Made by a program: the position numbers and the translations under genes. Positions 1 through 6,912 of a stretch of 19,250 nt of DNA are shown piece after piece; the first letter of the stretch is position 1, and the number at the start of each line of letters is the position of its first letter. Source of the DNA: Flammeovirgaceae bacterium UBA2371 (GTDB lineage Bacteria > Bacteroidota > Bacteroidia > Cytophagales > Cyclobacteriaceae); NCBI GenBank assembly GCA_002345965.1, contig DDTF01000043.1, positions 23,964-43,213 on the forward strand, read 5' to 3'. Below the pieces are notes generated by a model. That model saw nothing but the letters and a program-made list of their open reading frames with translations, was not told where the DNA came from and did no database searches.

Positions 1-1
1 G

Positions 2-13
2 TTGTTCTTTAAA
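2..13 (+). promoter_or_regulatory. Possible boxA-like antitermination sequence
   Basis: The sequence TTGTTCTTTAAA sits just before the tRNA-like element. It resembles the boxA core (TGCTCTTTAACA in E. coli) found in leaders of untranslated rRNA and tRNA transcripts, where Nus factors bind. The match is short and the window begins here, so no promoter or boxB can be examined. It is weak evidence that transcription of an untranslated RNA passes this point. Confidence 0.25.
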
Positions 14-15
14 AT

Positions 16-161
16 TGTAGGGTGTTGAAATTGGCAGACAAGCCCTCCTGTCTCGGGGGTGGAGAGAAAAGGATAAACGCAGGATAATGGGTTGACCACT
101 AAGAGGTTTTTCTTGTCCTGCAGCTAACTTCTCCGTGGAGGTTCGAACCCTCCCTCTACAG
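16..161 (+). tRNA. Atypical type II tRNA or tRNA-like RNA, GTC anticodon, giant variable arm
   Basis: Seen: a complete cloverleaf can be drawn. The acceptor stem is 16-22 paired with 154-160 (U1-A72, one G.U), with G161 as discriminator. T8 and G9 are 23-24. The D arm is 25-41 with G18G19 at 33-34, A14 and A21. The anticodon stem is 43-47/55-59, with loop 48-54 (CTGTCTC), U33, and anticodon GTC at 50-52. The T arm is 137-153 with loop TTCGAAC. A15 and T48 allow a Levitt pair. Between the anticodon and T stems lie 77 nt instead of the usual 13-20. They fold into GGAGA/TCTCC (61-65/130-134), then a 9-bp helix 79-87/113-121, then a small hairpin 94-97/105-108. CCA is not encoded. Known: the D arm resembles tRNA-Leu, while G73 is typical of Ser and Gln tRNAs. 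GTC would read Asp codons, but Asp tRNAs are type I, and T37 is unusual because this position is normally a purine. Amino-acid identity and function are undetermined. It could be an unusual tRNA, a tRNA-like regulatory RNA, or a tRNA with an insertion in its variable arm. Confidence 0.65.
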
Positions 162-171
162 CTCTTCTAGG

Positions 172-234
172 TTTTCCAGCGATGGTCCGATTTCGAGGTT
201 TTCTCTTGAAATTAGGGCCTGAAGCTGGGCAAAA
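172..234 (+). ncRNA. Long imperfect RNA hairpin downstream of the tRNA-like element
   Basis: Seen: four consecutive nested helices line up. CCAGC 176-180 pairs with GCTGG 224-228; GGTCC 184-188 with GGGCC 215-219 (one G.U); ATTTC 190-194 with GAAAT 208-212; and GAG 195-197 with CTC 203-205 around a GTTTT loop. TTTT 172-175 and AAAA 231-234 can add an outer step across a 2-nt bulge. No T tract follows, so it is not a simple terminator. It begins 10 nt after the tRNA-like 3' end and may be part of one longer structured transcript. A tandem 9-mer (GGTTAAGTt, GGTTAAGTa) follows at 241-258. Confidence 0.45.
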
Positions 235-257
235 CGTTCTGGTTAAGTTGGTTAAGT

Positions 258-339
258 AAAATACTAAAGACATTCAGGCATTTCCTCATTGCCCGGGTGA
301 TGAGCCTGCTGGCTTTTAAGCCAGCACTTTAGTATTTTT
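258..339 (+). ncRNA. Three-way-junction RNA element ending in a T tract
   Basis: Seen: a perfect 12-bp closing helix, AAAATACTAAAG 258-269 with CTTTAGTATTTT 327-338, encloses two hairpins. The first combines CAGG 275-278/CCTG 305-308 with CTCAT 285-289/ATGAG 300-304. The second is GCTGGC 308-313/GCCAGC 320-325 with a TTTTAA loop. The closing helix ends in five T and lies 8 nt before the start codon of the lipoprotein gene. Possible roles are a terminator for the upstream structured RNA, a cis-regulator in the lipoprotein leader that would occlude its start region, or a small inverted-repeat element. I do not recognise a known riboswitch class. Confidence 0.45.
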
Positions 340-345
340 AATACG

Positions 346-702
346 ATGCAATTCAAGTTCATCCTTTTGCTGTTATTGCTTATAGGTTGTGAAATTTTCC
401 CCACCTCGCCAGACCCCAATTTCTATAATCCGCCAGACAAAACTCCTGTATTTGAATTTGATTATGTGAATAGCGGCACCTTCCCCGGTTGGATTAGATT
501 TCAAAATCATTGTACTGGCATCACTTCCTACAAATGGTATTTGGGAATAGTGGATGAAGCGGGTGTTGAGATCACTTCCTTCAGTTCAGCGCCAAAAGTG
601 CGTTATCCTCAAAACGGCAACTATCGTGTCGTTGTAGAAGGAACAGCTGTAGATGGTACCCGGTTTGAGCGTTTACTACAGATCGAGGTTTCGAATTACT
701 GA
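346..702 (+). CDS. Small lipoprotein with a PKD-like domain
   Basis: Function unknown. The 118-residue product begins with a short hydrophobic segment (residues 4-14) ending in the lipobox LLIGC, so Cys15 is the likely lipidated residue after signal peptidase II cleavage. The next 15 or so residues are rich in Pro and Asn and look like a flexible tether. From about residue 35 to the end the pattern resembles a PKD/Ig-like beta sandwich: YKWYLG near 62-67, a Pro-Tyr-Asn-Gly turn near 87-91, then alternating hydrophobic residues (YRVVVEG). The start is the first ATG of the frame. It follows the structured element at 258-339 by only 8 nt, which leaves no room for an ordinary leader if that helix forms. 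A weak hairpin (700-705/713-718) overlaps the stop codon. Domain assignment is by pattern only. Confidence 0.75.
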   Translation: MQFKFILLLLLLIGCEIFPTSPDPNFYNPPDKTPVFEFDYVNSGTFPGWIRFQNHCTGITSYKWYLGIVDEAGVEITSFSSAPKVRYPQNGNYRVVVEGTAVDGTRFERLLQIEVSNY

Positions 703-778
703 TTGCTGATCACAATCATTTGACTTACTCATTTTTTTCGCCTAATTAGTTTCCTGATTTATTTTTTAACACATCGTC

Positions 779-2458
779 ATGACTGATTTCCCCTGGTTCA
801 AGAATTATCCTGAAGGCACACCTAAAGAGATAGGCCCTTATGAGTACAGCTCATTAATTGAAATGTTTGATCGCACTTGCGAAAAATATTCCGATCAAGT
901 CGCCTTTGAGAATTTTGGCGTAAAGATGACCTTCAGGCAACTGAACGATCACGTCACTCATTTTGCAGCTTACTTGCAGGAGGAACTCGGATTGAAAAAG
1001 GGTGATCGCATAGCCATACAAATGCCCAACCTGCTGCAATTCCCGGTGGCATTTTTTGGTGCCATTAAAGCAGGCTTGATTGCTGTTAACACCAACCCTT
1101 TGTACACTCCGCCTGAAATGAAACATCAGTTTGTAGATGCAGGGGTATCTGCGGTAGTGATTGTATCCAACTTTGCCAAACAACTCGAAGCAATCAAGGA
1201 TGAAATTCCTGCCAAACACATCATTGTCACCAACATGGGCGATCTGATGGGAACTGTAAAAGGAGGCATCATGGATTTTGTGGTGAAATATGTGAAGAAG
1301 ATTGTTCCATCCTATCATATCCCAAATGCCATCTCATTCAAGTCTGCTTTAAAACGAGGCGCTCAGTTGAAATACACCCCACCACAGATGGACATCGAAG
1401 ACATCGCTGTGTTGCAATATACCGGGGGTACCACAGGTATTTCAAAAGGAGCGCAGCTTTCTCATCGCAACCTCATTGCGCACAACCAGATGATCACCCA
1501 TTGGTTTAAGTTGTACATGAGACCCGACCATGAGGACATCATGATCACAGCGATTCCCATGTACCATATCTTTGCACTTACAGTAAATGGATTGTTGATG
1601 TTCACTTCAGGGGTAAAAAACATTTTGATTACCAATCCCCGGGATATGCCTGGTTTTGTAAAAGAATTGAAGAAACATCAGTTTACCATTATTACAGGTG
1701 TGAATACTTTGTTTAATGGTTTGTTGAATAATCCTGATTTTAAAAGCGTCAACTTCTCCCGTTTGGCCGGAGCAGTAGGAGGTGGTATGGCAGTGCAGGA
1801 TGCGGTAGCCATACGATGGCAAGAAGTGACTGGCAAACCATTGGTGGAAGGCTATGGCCTAAGTGAAACATCCCCAGTACTATGCTGTAATCCATTGAAT
1901 GGAAAACACAGACGAGGTACAATAGGCATACCGGTACCTAGTACTGAAGTGGCCATCTTTGATGATGCCGGCAATCAGTTGCCACAAGGAGAAACAGGAG
2001 AGATATGTGCGCGTGGTCCTCAAGTGATGAGGGGATACTGGGAGAAAGACAAGGAGGGAGTGTTTTTTCCGGGAGATTGGTTTCGTACGGGTGACATTGG
2101 GTTTATGGATGCAGATGGCTTCTTTAAAATTGTGGATCGCAAGAAAGACATGATAAAAGTTTCGGGCTTCAATGTGTTTCCCAATGAAATTGAAAATGTG
2201 ATTGCGGGAAATCCCAAGGTACTTGAAGTGGCTGCCATTGGCGTGCCTCACGAACGTTCTGGTGAAGCCATCAAGGTGTATGTAGTTAAAAAAGATCCGT
2301 CACTCACAGAGGAAGAATTGATTGAGTTTTGCCACACCAGTCTTACCAACTATAAGATTCCAAAATTTGTGGAATTTATATCGGAAGTACCAAAGTCTAA
2401 TGTAGGTAAGATTTTGCGGAGGGTGCTAAAGGAAAAACACGAATCCGAAAACGCTTAG
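779..2458 (+). CDS. fadD: Long-chain fatty acid-CoA ligase (AMP-forming, FadD type)
   Basis: This enzyme activates free fatty acids to acyl-CoA through an acyl-AMP intermediate, for beta-oxidation or lipid synthesis, and is cytoplasmic or membrane-associated. The 559-residue length fits bacterial FadD (about 560). Seen: the ATP/AMP-binding P-loop YTGGTTGISKG starts at residue 214. YGLSETSP lies near 360. The DWFRTGDIG motif is at 433-441, with the ATP-ribose-binding Asp at 439. The hinge and FACS-like stretch (DRKKDMIKVSGFNVFPNEIE) starts at 453, and the C-terminal catalytic lysine is K544 in NVGKILRR. No signal peptide is present. It starts at the first ATG after an AT-rich leader without a Shine-Dalgarno sequence, as is usual in Bacteroidota. 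It stands alone, convergent with the SNF transporter 40 nt downstream. Chain-length preference cannot be read from sequence. Confidence 0.93.
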   Translation: MTDFPWFKNYPEGTPKEIGPYEYSSLIEMFDRTCEKYSDQVAFENFGVKMTFRQLNDHVTHFAAYLQEELGLKKGDRIAIQMPNLLQFPVAFFGAIKAGLIAVNTNPLYTPPEMKHQFVDAGVSAVVIVSNFAKQLEAIKDEIPAKHIIVTNMGDLMGTVKGGIMDFVVKYVKKIVPSYHIPNAISFKSALKRGAQLKYTPPQMDIEDIAVLQYTGGTTGISKGAQLSHRNLIAHNQMITHWFKLYMRPDHEDIMITAIPMYHIFALTVNGLLMFTSGVKNILITNPRDMPGFVKELKKHQFTIITGVNTLFNGLLNNPDFKSVNFSRLAGAVGGGMAVQDAVAIRWQEVTGKPLVEGYGLSETSPVLCCNPLNGKHRRGTIGIPVPSTEVAIFDDAGNQLPQGETGEICARGPQVMRGYWEKDKEGVFFPGDWFRTGDIGFMDADGFFKIVDRKKDMIKVSGFNVFPNEIENVIAGNPKVLEVAAIGVPHERSGEAIKVYVVKKDPSLTEEELIEFCHTSLTNYKIPKFVEFISEVPKSNVGKILRRVLKEKHESENA

Positions 2459-2498
2459 CTAAAGGTCGGATACTTGTACATTCATTGACAGCATTTGC

Positions 2499-3926
2499 TT
2501 AAAACAACACTTCCAGTCCGATGAATTTCTCCAGTATGATCAGTACTGAAAGAATACCCAACAGGGCAGGACAAATGTAAGTGATGGCAAAATTGATGTA
2601 GGTTCTGAGAAATGATCTTGCATAGGTTGCATTGCCATGACTAAGCTCGGCATCCATATTTTCTATTCTCCAGGTGCGTATCACGAAAATGCACATAAGG
2701 CAACCGCCAAGGGTAAGACTGATATCGCACATGTCGGAAATAAAAGTCAGGAAGTCTTGCCCTCTGTAGAAGAACAATTTGCTCAGCGCAGGCACCATGC
2801 CCTGACTCATCATGCTGGGAAGCCCCAGAACAAAGATCAACAACGCCAATATCCAGACCACGCGCTTGCGGGGTATTTTATGCTGGTCTACAAGGTAGGC
2901 GGCAGGCACCTCCAATAGCGAGATGGTAGAAGTAAGTGCAGCGAAACAAATCAGCAGAAAGAAGGAGCCACCCATAATGCGGCCCAATACGGGGCCCATT
3001 TCCTGAAATATTTGTGGCAGCACTATAAATATAAGTGGAGGTCCTGCGGTGGCCACGCCAGTAACCTGCAGTTTGTACTGAAGAAAATGAACCAGCGGAA
3101 ATATCATCAGTCCACTGAAAAACGCTACAGAGGTATCGGCTATAGAAATGATGGCAGCGGAACCGGGAATATTTTGGTCTTTCTTCAAGTAGGAACCATA
3201 GGTAATCAAACAACCCATGCCCAACGAAAGCGAAAAGAAAGCCTGCTTCAGTCCGTCAAAAACAGTTTGTACGCGCAGTTCACTAAAATCTGGAACAAGG
3301 TAGAATTTAACACCTTCCATGGCATTGGGTAATGTGAGTGCATACACGATCAATCCCAATAGAATCAAGTAGAGCGCGGGCATCATTATCTTATTGGCCA
3401 GCTCTATTCCTTTCTGAATGCCTTGTCCAACGATGACAGCAGTAATCACCATAAACAGTAGTGAGAATATCAAATTTGACTTTGATATTCCTTCCGCGCT
3501 GTCCAGGCTGATGATGTCGTTGACAAATCCACCAAAGTAAGACGAGTAGTCGCTTTCCTGCAGCAGGTTGCCAAAGGATATATTCAGAAAATATCCAAAT
3601 GCCCACCCTGCAACTACATTATAGAAAGAGAGTATGAATACGCCTGCCAATATGCCGAACAACCCCAGCATTCCCCAGCGTTTTCCACCCAGCTTTGTAT
3701 AGGAACCGTATGCATCTCGTCCAGCGGATCGACCGATGGCGATCTCACCCACCATAATGGGGTAGCACAATAAAAAAATACAGATGAGATAGACCAATAA
3801 AAAGATGGCTCCCCCATTCTGACCTGCGAGGTAAGGAAACCTCCAAATATTACCAAGGCCAACGGCAGATCCTGCTGCAGCCAATATAAAACCGAGCTTA
3901 CCTGAGAATCCGTCTCTATTAGCCAT
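2499..3926 (-). CDS. Sodium-dependent symporter of the SNF/NSS family
   Basis: This is a secondary transporter that couples Na+ influx to uptake of an amino acid or related amine at the inner membrane (LeuT fold). Seen: 475 residues, strongly hydrophobic, with the family N-terminal signature GSAVGLGNIWRFPYL at 19-33, which forms the unwound TM1 Na+/substrate site. GEIAIGR follows at 60-66, and a GIQKGIE...NKIMMP loop lies mid-protein. The C-terminal half carries further long hydrophobic segments, as expected for 11-12 helices. The start is the ATG directly before the MANRDGFSGKLGF stretch typical of the family. A TACTTTTG box and an inverted repeat lie immediately upstream. It is divergent from the conserved hypothetical gene at 4084. 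Substrate cannot be deduced; other annotated members carry amino acids. Confidence 0.92.
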   Translation of the reverse strand: MANRDGFSGKLGFILAAAGSAVGLGNIWRFPYLAGQNGGAIFLLVYLICIFLLCYPIMVGEIAIGRSAGRDAYGSYTKLGGKRWGMLGLFGILAGVFILSFYNVVAGWAFGYFLNISFGNLLQESDYSSYFGGFVNDIISLDSAEGISKSNLIFSLLFMVITAVIVGQGIQKGIELANKIMMPALYLILLGLIVYALTLPNAMEGVKFYLVPDFSELRVQTVFDGLKQAFFSLSLGMGCLITYGSYLKKDQNIPGSAAIISIADTSVAFFSGLMIFPLVHFLQYKLQVTGVATAGPPLIFIVLPQIFQEMGPVLGRIMGGSFFLLICFAALTSTISLLEVPAAYLVDQHKIPRKRVVWILALLIFVLGLPSMMSQGMVPALSKLFFYRGQDFLTFISDMCDISLTLGGCLMCIFVIRTWRIENMDAELSHGNATYARSFLRTYINFAITYICPALLGILSVLIILEKFIGLEVLF

Positions 3927-3927
3927 A

Positions 3928-3953
3928 CGTCAATAAAATTGACGCCAAAAGTA
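3928..3953 (-). promoter_or_regulatory. Putative promoter -7 box with an adjoining perfect inverted repeat
   Basis: On the minus strand TACTTTTG (3953-3946) matches the Bacteroidota -7 consensus TAnnTTTG exactly; I see no good -33 TTTG at normal spacing. Directly downstream, CGTCAA 3928-3933 and TTGACG 3939-3944 form a perfect 6-bp inverted repeat with a TAAAA centre that ends 1 nt before the SNF transporter start codon. It could be an operator over the transcription start or an RNA hairpin at the start codon. An inverted copy of its core (AAAATTGAC at 3935-3943 versus GTCAATTTT at 4047-4055) lies near the divergent gene. Confidence 0.35.
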
Positions 3954-4083
3954 GGAGTTAGGTAAACATGAAAATTAAAAAGCCAATAGATTATTTTTTT
4001 AATGCAATTCTTTACCAAAGAAAATATGAAATGTTAAATAAATAGTGTCAATTTTGTGTTTATATAGTCACATAGAGAAACTC

Positions 4084-5514
4084 ATGCCGACTAAAGAAAA
4101 ACTCACCACCCAGGAAAAGGCACTGCAAATTAATTTGCGGAGAGAAGTCTACGGCTCTTTTGCGGAAATCGGAGCAGGCCAGGAAGTAGCTGCCAACTTT
4201 TTTAAAGTAGGAGGAGCGTCAGGAACCGTTGCCAAAACAATGTCGGCCTACGACATGAAATTCAGTGATGCCATTTACGGTCGTTGCGATCGTTATGTTT
4301 GCGAAGACAGGCTTACGGGCATGCTGGATCATGAGTATCCATTGTTGCCTGAGAGACTTCCTCACCTGATTGGGAAAACACGGTTCTTTGCTTTTGCCGA
4401 TACAGTAGAGGCCTTGAACTACGACAGAACCAATCAAGGGCAGGGATGGGTTGGTATCCGTTTTCAAAAAAGACCCGACAGCGAACCCAACGATTGTGTC
4501 ATTCACATAAAGATGTATGACAATGATCCCCTTCAACAGCAATATGCCATAGGCATAGTAGGCGTAAATATGATTTATGCCTGTATGATGCTGGAGGATC
4601 CGGAAGAAATCATGATGTCGTTGATGGACGGCCTGAGCAGAAGGATAGAGGTGGACATGTTTCGTTTGTCTGGGCCAGACTTCGAAAAAGTGGACAACCG
4701 TTTGATGGCCATGAAATTGGTTAAGAATGGATTGACCCGGGCTGCGATGTTTGGACCTAATGGTGAAGTGATGCAGCCATCTGAAGCGTTGTATAAAAAG
4801 AATGTACTCGTATTGCGTGGTCGTTTCAGACCAGTGACACATGTGAACGTTGACATGCTATTGGCGGCAAGACGGTACTTCAAAAAAGAACCGGATGTAG
4901 AGAAGAAAAAAATGGTGGTGCTCACGGAGCTCACCCTGAATGACCTGTCTTCAGACGGCAGTATTGATGAGAAGGATTTTCTTTACCGGGCAGACACCAT
5001 TTGTTCCCTGGGTCAGACCGTGCTGATATCCAATTACTTTGAATACTATCGCGTAGCAGAATACCTGTCTAAAACGACCAGGGGAAAAAAGATTGGAATC
5101 ATTCTCGGCATCTACGCGCTTCAAAAAGTATTTGAAGAAAAGACTTACCAAAACTTACGAGGTGGAATACTGGAGAGTTTTGCGGCCTTGTTTGGCAACA
5201 ACATCAAACTTTATATTTACCCTGCACTCAAGCGCGACAGCAATGAGTTGTTTACACTCAAGGATTTTGAGAAAGAGTTACCGGATAACCTGAAGGGACT
5301 TTTCAGGTACATGATGGATAACAACAAGCTGGAAGACATCGAGAATGCCAACACAGAAAATCTTCATATCATATCTGACAACGTGCTGGCCATGATTAGA
5401 AAGGGTGAGCACGGTTGGGAAAAATATGTTCCGCATAAGGTGGAAGAAGCCATTAAGGAGCATGGGCTTTTCGACTACCCTTATTCATTGGAATCCGACA
5501 AGATCGCTTCCTAA
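4084..5514 (+). CDS. Conserved cytoplasmic protein of unknown function
   Basis: I recognise the protein type from Bacteroidota genomes but cannot name a function. I vaguely recall database labels such as nicotinate-nucleotide adenylyltransferase for relatives, but the nucleotidyltransferase HxGH motif is not visible, so I do not adopt that name. Seen: 476 residues from this start, no signal peptide and no membrane segment. Distinctive blocks include YGSFAEIGAGQEVA and VGGASGTVAKTMSAYD near the N-terminus, GQGWVGIRFQ, YDNDPLQQQYAIGIVGVN, ELTLNDLSSDG and GKKIGIILGIYALQKVF. The many conserved-looking glycines and charged motifs suggest an enzyme. I chose the ATG at 4084 rather than the in-frame GTG at 4045 because the 13 extra residues look unlike a protein start and overlap AT-rich leader DNA containing a possible -7 box (4049-4056). 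Its stop overlaps the convergent symporter stop by 4 nt. Confidence 0.85.
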   Translation: MPTKEKLTTQEKALQINLRREVYGSFAEIGAGQEVAANFFKVGGASGTVAKTMSAYDMKFSDAIYGRCDRYVCEDRLTGMLDHEYPLLPERLPHLIGKTRFFAFADTVEALNYDRTNQGQGWVGIRFQKRPDSEPNDCVIHIKMYDNDPLQQQYAIGIVGVNMIYACMMLEDPEEIMMSLMDGLSRRIEVDMFRLSGPDFEKVDNRLMAMKLVKNGLTRAAMFGPNGEVMQPSEALYKKNVLVLRGRFRPVTHVNVDMLLAARRYFKKEPDVEKKKMVVLTELTLNDLSSDGSIDEKDFLYRADTICSLGQTVLISNYFEYYRVAEYLSKTTRGKKIGIILGIYALQKVFEEKTYQNLRGGILESFAALFGNNIKLYIYPALKRDSNELFTLKDFEKELPDNLKGLFRYMMDNNKLEDIENANTENLHIISDNVLAMIRKGEHGWEKYVPHKVEEAIKEHGLFDYPYSLESDKIAS

Positions 5515-6908
5515 CTCGACTTCTCTTCCTTCAATCTGGCAAAATAGGATGTTGCTTCCTTCATTACCTTGGGGGCCAGCACCAGTCCTGAAAGTACTGT
5601 GGGAATGGCCATGATGGCATAGGCAATGTCAATGATGTTCATTACGTCCTGCATGGTAGCAATTGCTCCGAATATTATAGTGGCCAGATAAAAGTAATTG
5701 TAATAGTTTCCGGCTTTTACCCCAGCAATAAACGACATCGCCTTGTTGCCGTAGTAGCTATAAGAGAACAGGGATGTGATGGCGAAGAAAAATCCACATA
5801 TCAGTAATAGAAATCTTCCGGTTCCTCCAAGCGCACCTTCAAATGCATTGGCAGTAAGGGTTACTCCGTTGGCTTCAGATGTTTGCCATACGCCTGTAAC
5901 CAAAATTGCGAAAGCCGTGAGGGTACAAACCACTATGGTGTCAATGGCGGGGCTTAGCATGGAAACGAGACCTTCACGAATTGGCTCCGTGCTTTTAGAA
6001 GCACCCAGTGCCATTGGTGCAGTTCCTATTCCTGCTTCGCTGGAGAAAGACGCCCTTCTCACACCGGAGATGATTAGTCCACCTAAAATACCACCCAAGG
6101 CAGGGTCACCGCGATAATTATCGGCAGCAAATGCATCTGTAAAAATCATTCCAAAGATGTGAGGTACTTCGGTGATGTTGGTAAAGAGAATGGCTATTAC
6201 TGATCCAAAATAGATTACAATCATTAGTGGAACCATTCTTCCAGCCCAGGTGCCGATGCGTTCAATACCTCCAAGGATAACAATACCTGCCAAAATGGTG
6301 AGCGCAATTCCAATAATTAATTTTGCTGTACTGATTTCAAATCCAAACAAATGAAAAGGTGTAGTGCCCAGTGTACTTCGGTTAATGCCCAAGTCAATAA
6401 TTACCTGGGTCAATTGATTGGCTTGAAAAATGGGAAGACATCCAACCATGGCGCAGATAGAAAAAACATACGCAAGTGGAAGCCATCCTTTACCCATCGC
6501 CTCGCGAATCACATACATAGGCCCGCCCTGAATAACTCCCGCAGAATCCTTTCCACGATACATCAAGGAGAGTGAACTGGTAAAGAAGTTGGTAGACATT
6601 CCGACAAAGGCAGTCACCCACATCCAGAACAAAGCGCCAGGTCCACCCAATGAAATTGCAGCAGCGACACCGGCAATGTTGCCCATGCCAACAGTAGAGG
6701 CCAATGCGGTAGACAAGGCCTGATAGGGATTGATTTGTCCTGGATCATTAGGGTTTACATACTTTCCCCGTAAGATGTCAATGGCATGCTTGAAATACTT
6801 GTACTGAACAAAACGAGAATAAAAAATGAAGAAGAGACCTCCGAATATCAATAAAAAAGAGATGGGCAAATAGATATCTGTGGCCAGTTGACTTATTCTT
6901 TCACTCAT
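5511..6908 (-). CDS. Alanine/glycine:cation symporter (AGCS family)
   Basis: This inner-membrane symporter takes up alanine or glycine with Na+ (or H+). Seen: 465 residues with many hydrophobic helices. Family motifs are clear: STVGMGNIAGVAAAISLGGPG at about 71-91, which includes the conserved GxGN substrate region; PIFQANQ; and the SSEAGIGTAP block followed by a STEPIREG loop in the second half. The C-terminus is a charged cytoplasmic tail (RLKEEKSS). It starts at the ATG at 6908; a further in-frame upstream start is not evident. It is the third gene of a minus-strand group after the histidine phosphatase and the ureohydrolase, 68 nt behind the latter, and that gap contains a perfect 9-bp inverted repeat. 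Its TAG stop shares bases 5511-5514 with the TAA stop of the convergent gene. Family is certain; exact substrate is inferred. Confidence 0.92.
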   Translation of the reverse strand: MSERISQLATDIYLPISFLLIFGGLFFIFYSRFVQYKYFKHAIDILRGKYVNPNDPGQINPYQALSTALASTVGMGNIAGVAAAISLGGPGALFWMWVTAFVGMSTNFFTSSLSLMYRGKDSAGVIQGGPMYVIREAMGKGWLPLAYVFSICAMVGCLPIFQANQLTQVIIDLGINRSTLGTTPFHLFGFEISTAKLIIGIALTILAGIVILGGIERIGTWAGRMVPLMIVIYFGSVIAILFTNITEVPHIFGMIFTDAFAADNYRGDPALGGILGGLIISGVRRASFSSEAGIGTAPMALGASKSTEPIREGLVSMLSPAIDTIVVCTLTAFAILVTGVWQTSEANGVTLTANAFEGALGGTGRFLLLICGFFFAITSLFSYSYYGNKAMSFIAGVKAGNYYNYFYLATIIFGAIATMQDVMNIIDIAYAIMAIPTVLSGLVLAPKVMKEATSYFARLKEEKSS

Positions 6909-6912
6909 GCGC

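Noticed and set aside
16..161. tmRNA or group I intron-containing tRNA-Leu
   Set aside because: tmRNA lacks a paired D arm and anticodon stem, and no tag reading frame is seen; group I introns are longer than the 77-nt insert and usually lie in the anticodon loop, not the variable arm.
16..161. tRNA-Sec
   Set aside because: The anticodon is not TCA, the acceptor is 7 bp and the D stem is 3 bp, unlike selenocysteine tRNA.
182..259. Small ORF of 25 codons (MVRFRGFLLKLG...) inside the hairpin region
   Set aside because: It coincides with strong RNA pairing, has no ribosome binding site and no recognisable protein pattern; the RNA structure explains the sequence better. A leader peptide cannot be fully excluded.
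700..736. Terminator after the lipoprotein gene
   Set aside because: The hairpin TGATTG/CAATCA has only six weak pairs and the T run starts 11 nt away, too far for a standard intrinsic terminator.
2499..3926. Plus-strand and alternate-frame ORFs inside the symporter genes
   Set aside because: They are shadows of the real genes: no family motifs, no promoter, and their sequences read as the antisense of hydrophobic helices.
4045..4083. Upstream GTG start extending the unknown protein by 13 residues
   Set aside because: The extension overlaps AT-rich leader DNA with a possible -7 box and adds an atypical N-terminus; the ATG at 4084 is more likely.
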